6,413 nt of DNA from an uncultured Erysipelotrichaceae bacterium (GTDB lineage Bacteria; Bacillota_I; Bacilli_A; Acholeplasmatales; Anaeroplasmataceae): contig CACZRY010000197.1 of the NCBI GenBank assembly GCA_902783745.1, forward strand, positions 1-6,413, read 5' to 3'. Positions 6,291-6,413 of this stretch are shown here, one piece after another. How positions within the stretch are numbered: position 1 is the stretch's first letter; every line of letters begins with the position of its first letter. Made by a program: the position numbers and the translations under genes. Below the pieces are notes generated by a model. It was not told the origin of the DNA. It saw nothing but the letters and a program-made list of their open reading frames with translations, and ran no database searches.

Positions 6291-6318
6291 TGTTATTTTT
6301 ATATATTATTGATATAAT
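6290..6318 (+). promoter_or_regulatory. Predicted promoter of the rightmost gene
   Basis: TTGTTA (6290-6295), a 17-bp spacer and TATAAT (6313-6318), with TGA directly before the -10 (6310-6312), make an extended -10 promoter with a fair -35. The leader to the ATG is about 50 nt. The repeat array is directly upstream, where A/T-rich UP elements or activator sites would lie. Confidence 0.6.
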
Positions 6319-6373
6319 ATTTATAAATAAAATATCTATTTTAAAATCTACATATTGTAAGAGGGTGTTATTT

Positions 6374-6413
6374 ATGGGTAATAACGAAAAAGATTTAAAA
6401 GAATTAGATAATG
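6374..6413 (+). CDS. Start of an unidentified gene (cut at window edge)
   Basis: Only 13 codons are present, reading MGNNEKDLKELDN. ATG 6374 follows GAGGGTG by six bases, and an extended -10 promoter lies about 55 bases upstream, so a real gene start is likely. The visible residues are hydrophilic and charged and give no family. It is divergent from the sirtuin gene across the 22-bp repeat array. Confidence 0.65.
   Translation, partial: MGNNEKDLKELDN

Overview
The window is AT-rich DNA with the standard genetic code (tryptophan is TGG), strong purine-rich Shine-Dalgarno sequences, short intergenic gaps and hairpin plus T-tract terminators. This points to a low-GC Gram-positive lineage (Bacilli/Erysipelotrichia-like, or a related AT-rich gut Firmicute). 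That placement is inferred from style and protein resemblance, not from a marker gene.

Layout. On the left, two minus-strand membrane protein genes: the N-terminal 183 codons of a MATE-family efflux transporter (cut by the window edge), and upstream of it an unrecognised six-helix membrane protein. Divergent from these is a plus-strand beta-class carbonic anhydrase. It converges on htpG (Hsp90, minus strand) across a perfect 14-bp-stem bidirectional terminator. Upstream of htpG, the gap to a divergent plus-strand gene holds a 9-N9-9 inverted repeat that closely resembles the CIRCE operator of the HrcA heat-shock repressor. It overlaps a consensus htpG promoter and also the best -35 of the divergent gene. 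The divergent gene encodes an esterase-D-like alpha/beta hydrolase whose catalytic serine position is a glycine. It is followed by a small protein with an acidic N-terminal region and three membrane helices. This converges on a sirtuin (NAD-dependent deacylase) gene over a hairpin that overlaps the sirtuin's last codons. Finally, three tandem copies of a 22-bp T-tract repeat lie between the sirtuin promoter and the promoter of a plus-strand gene of which only 13 codons are visible.

How the parts relate. These look like mostly housekeeping chromosomal genes with no mobile element, CRISPR array or RNA gene. The most informative region is the htpG/pseudo-esterase intergenic operator: it predicts HrcA-type heat-shock control of htpG and possibly co-regulation of a probably non-catalytic hydrolase. 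The phased repeat array and a 14-bp direct repeat near the MATE promoter are secondary regulatory leads. I did not see a clearly new multi-gene system.
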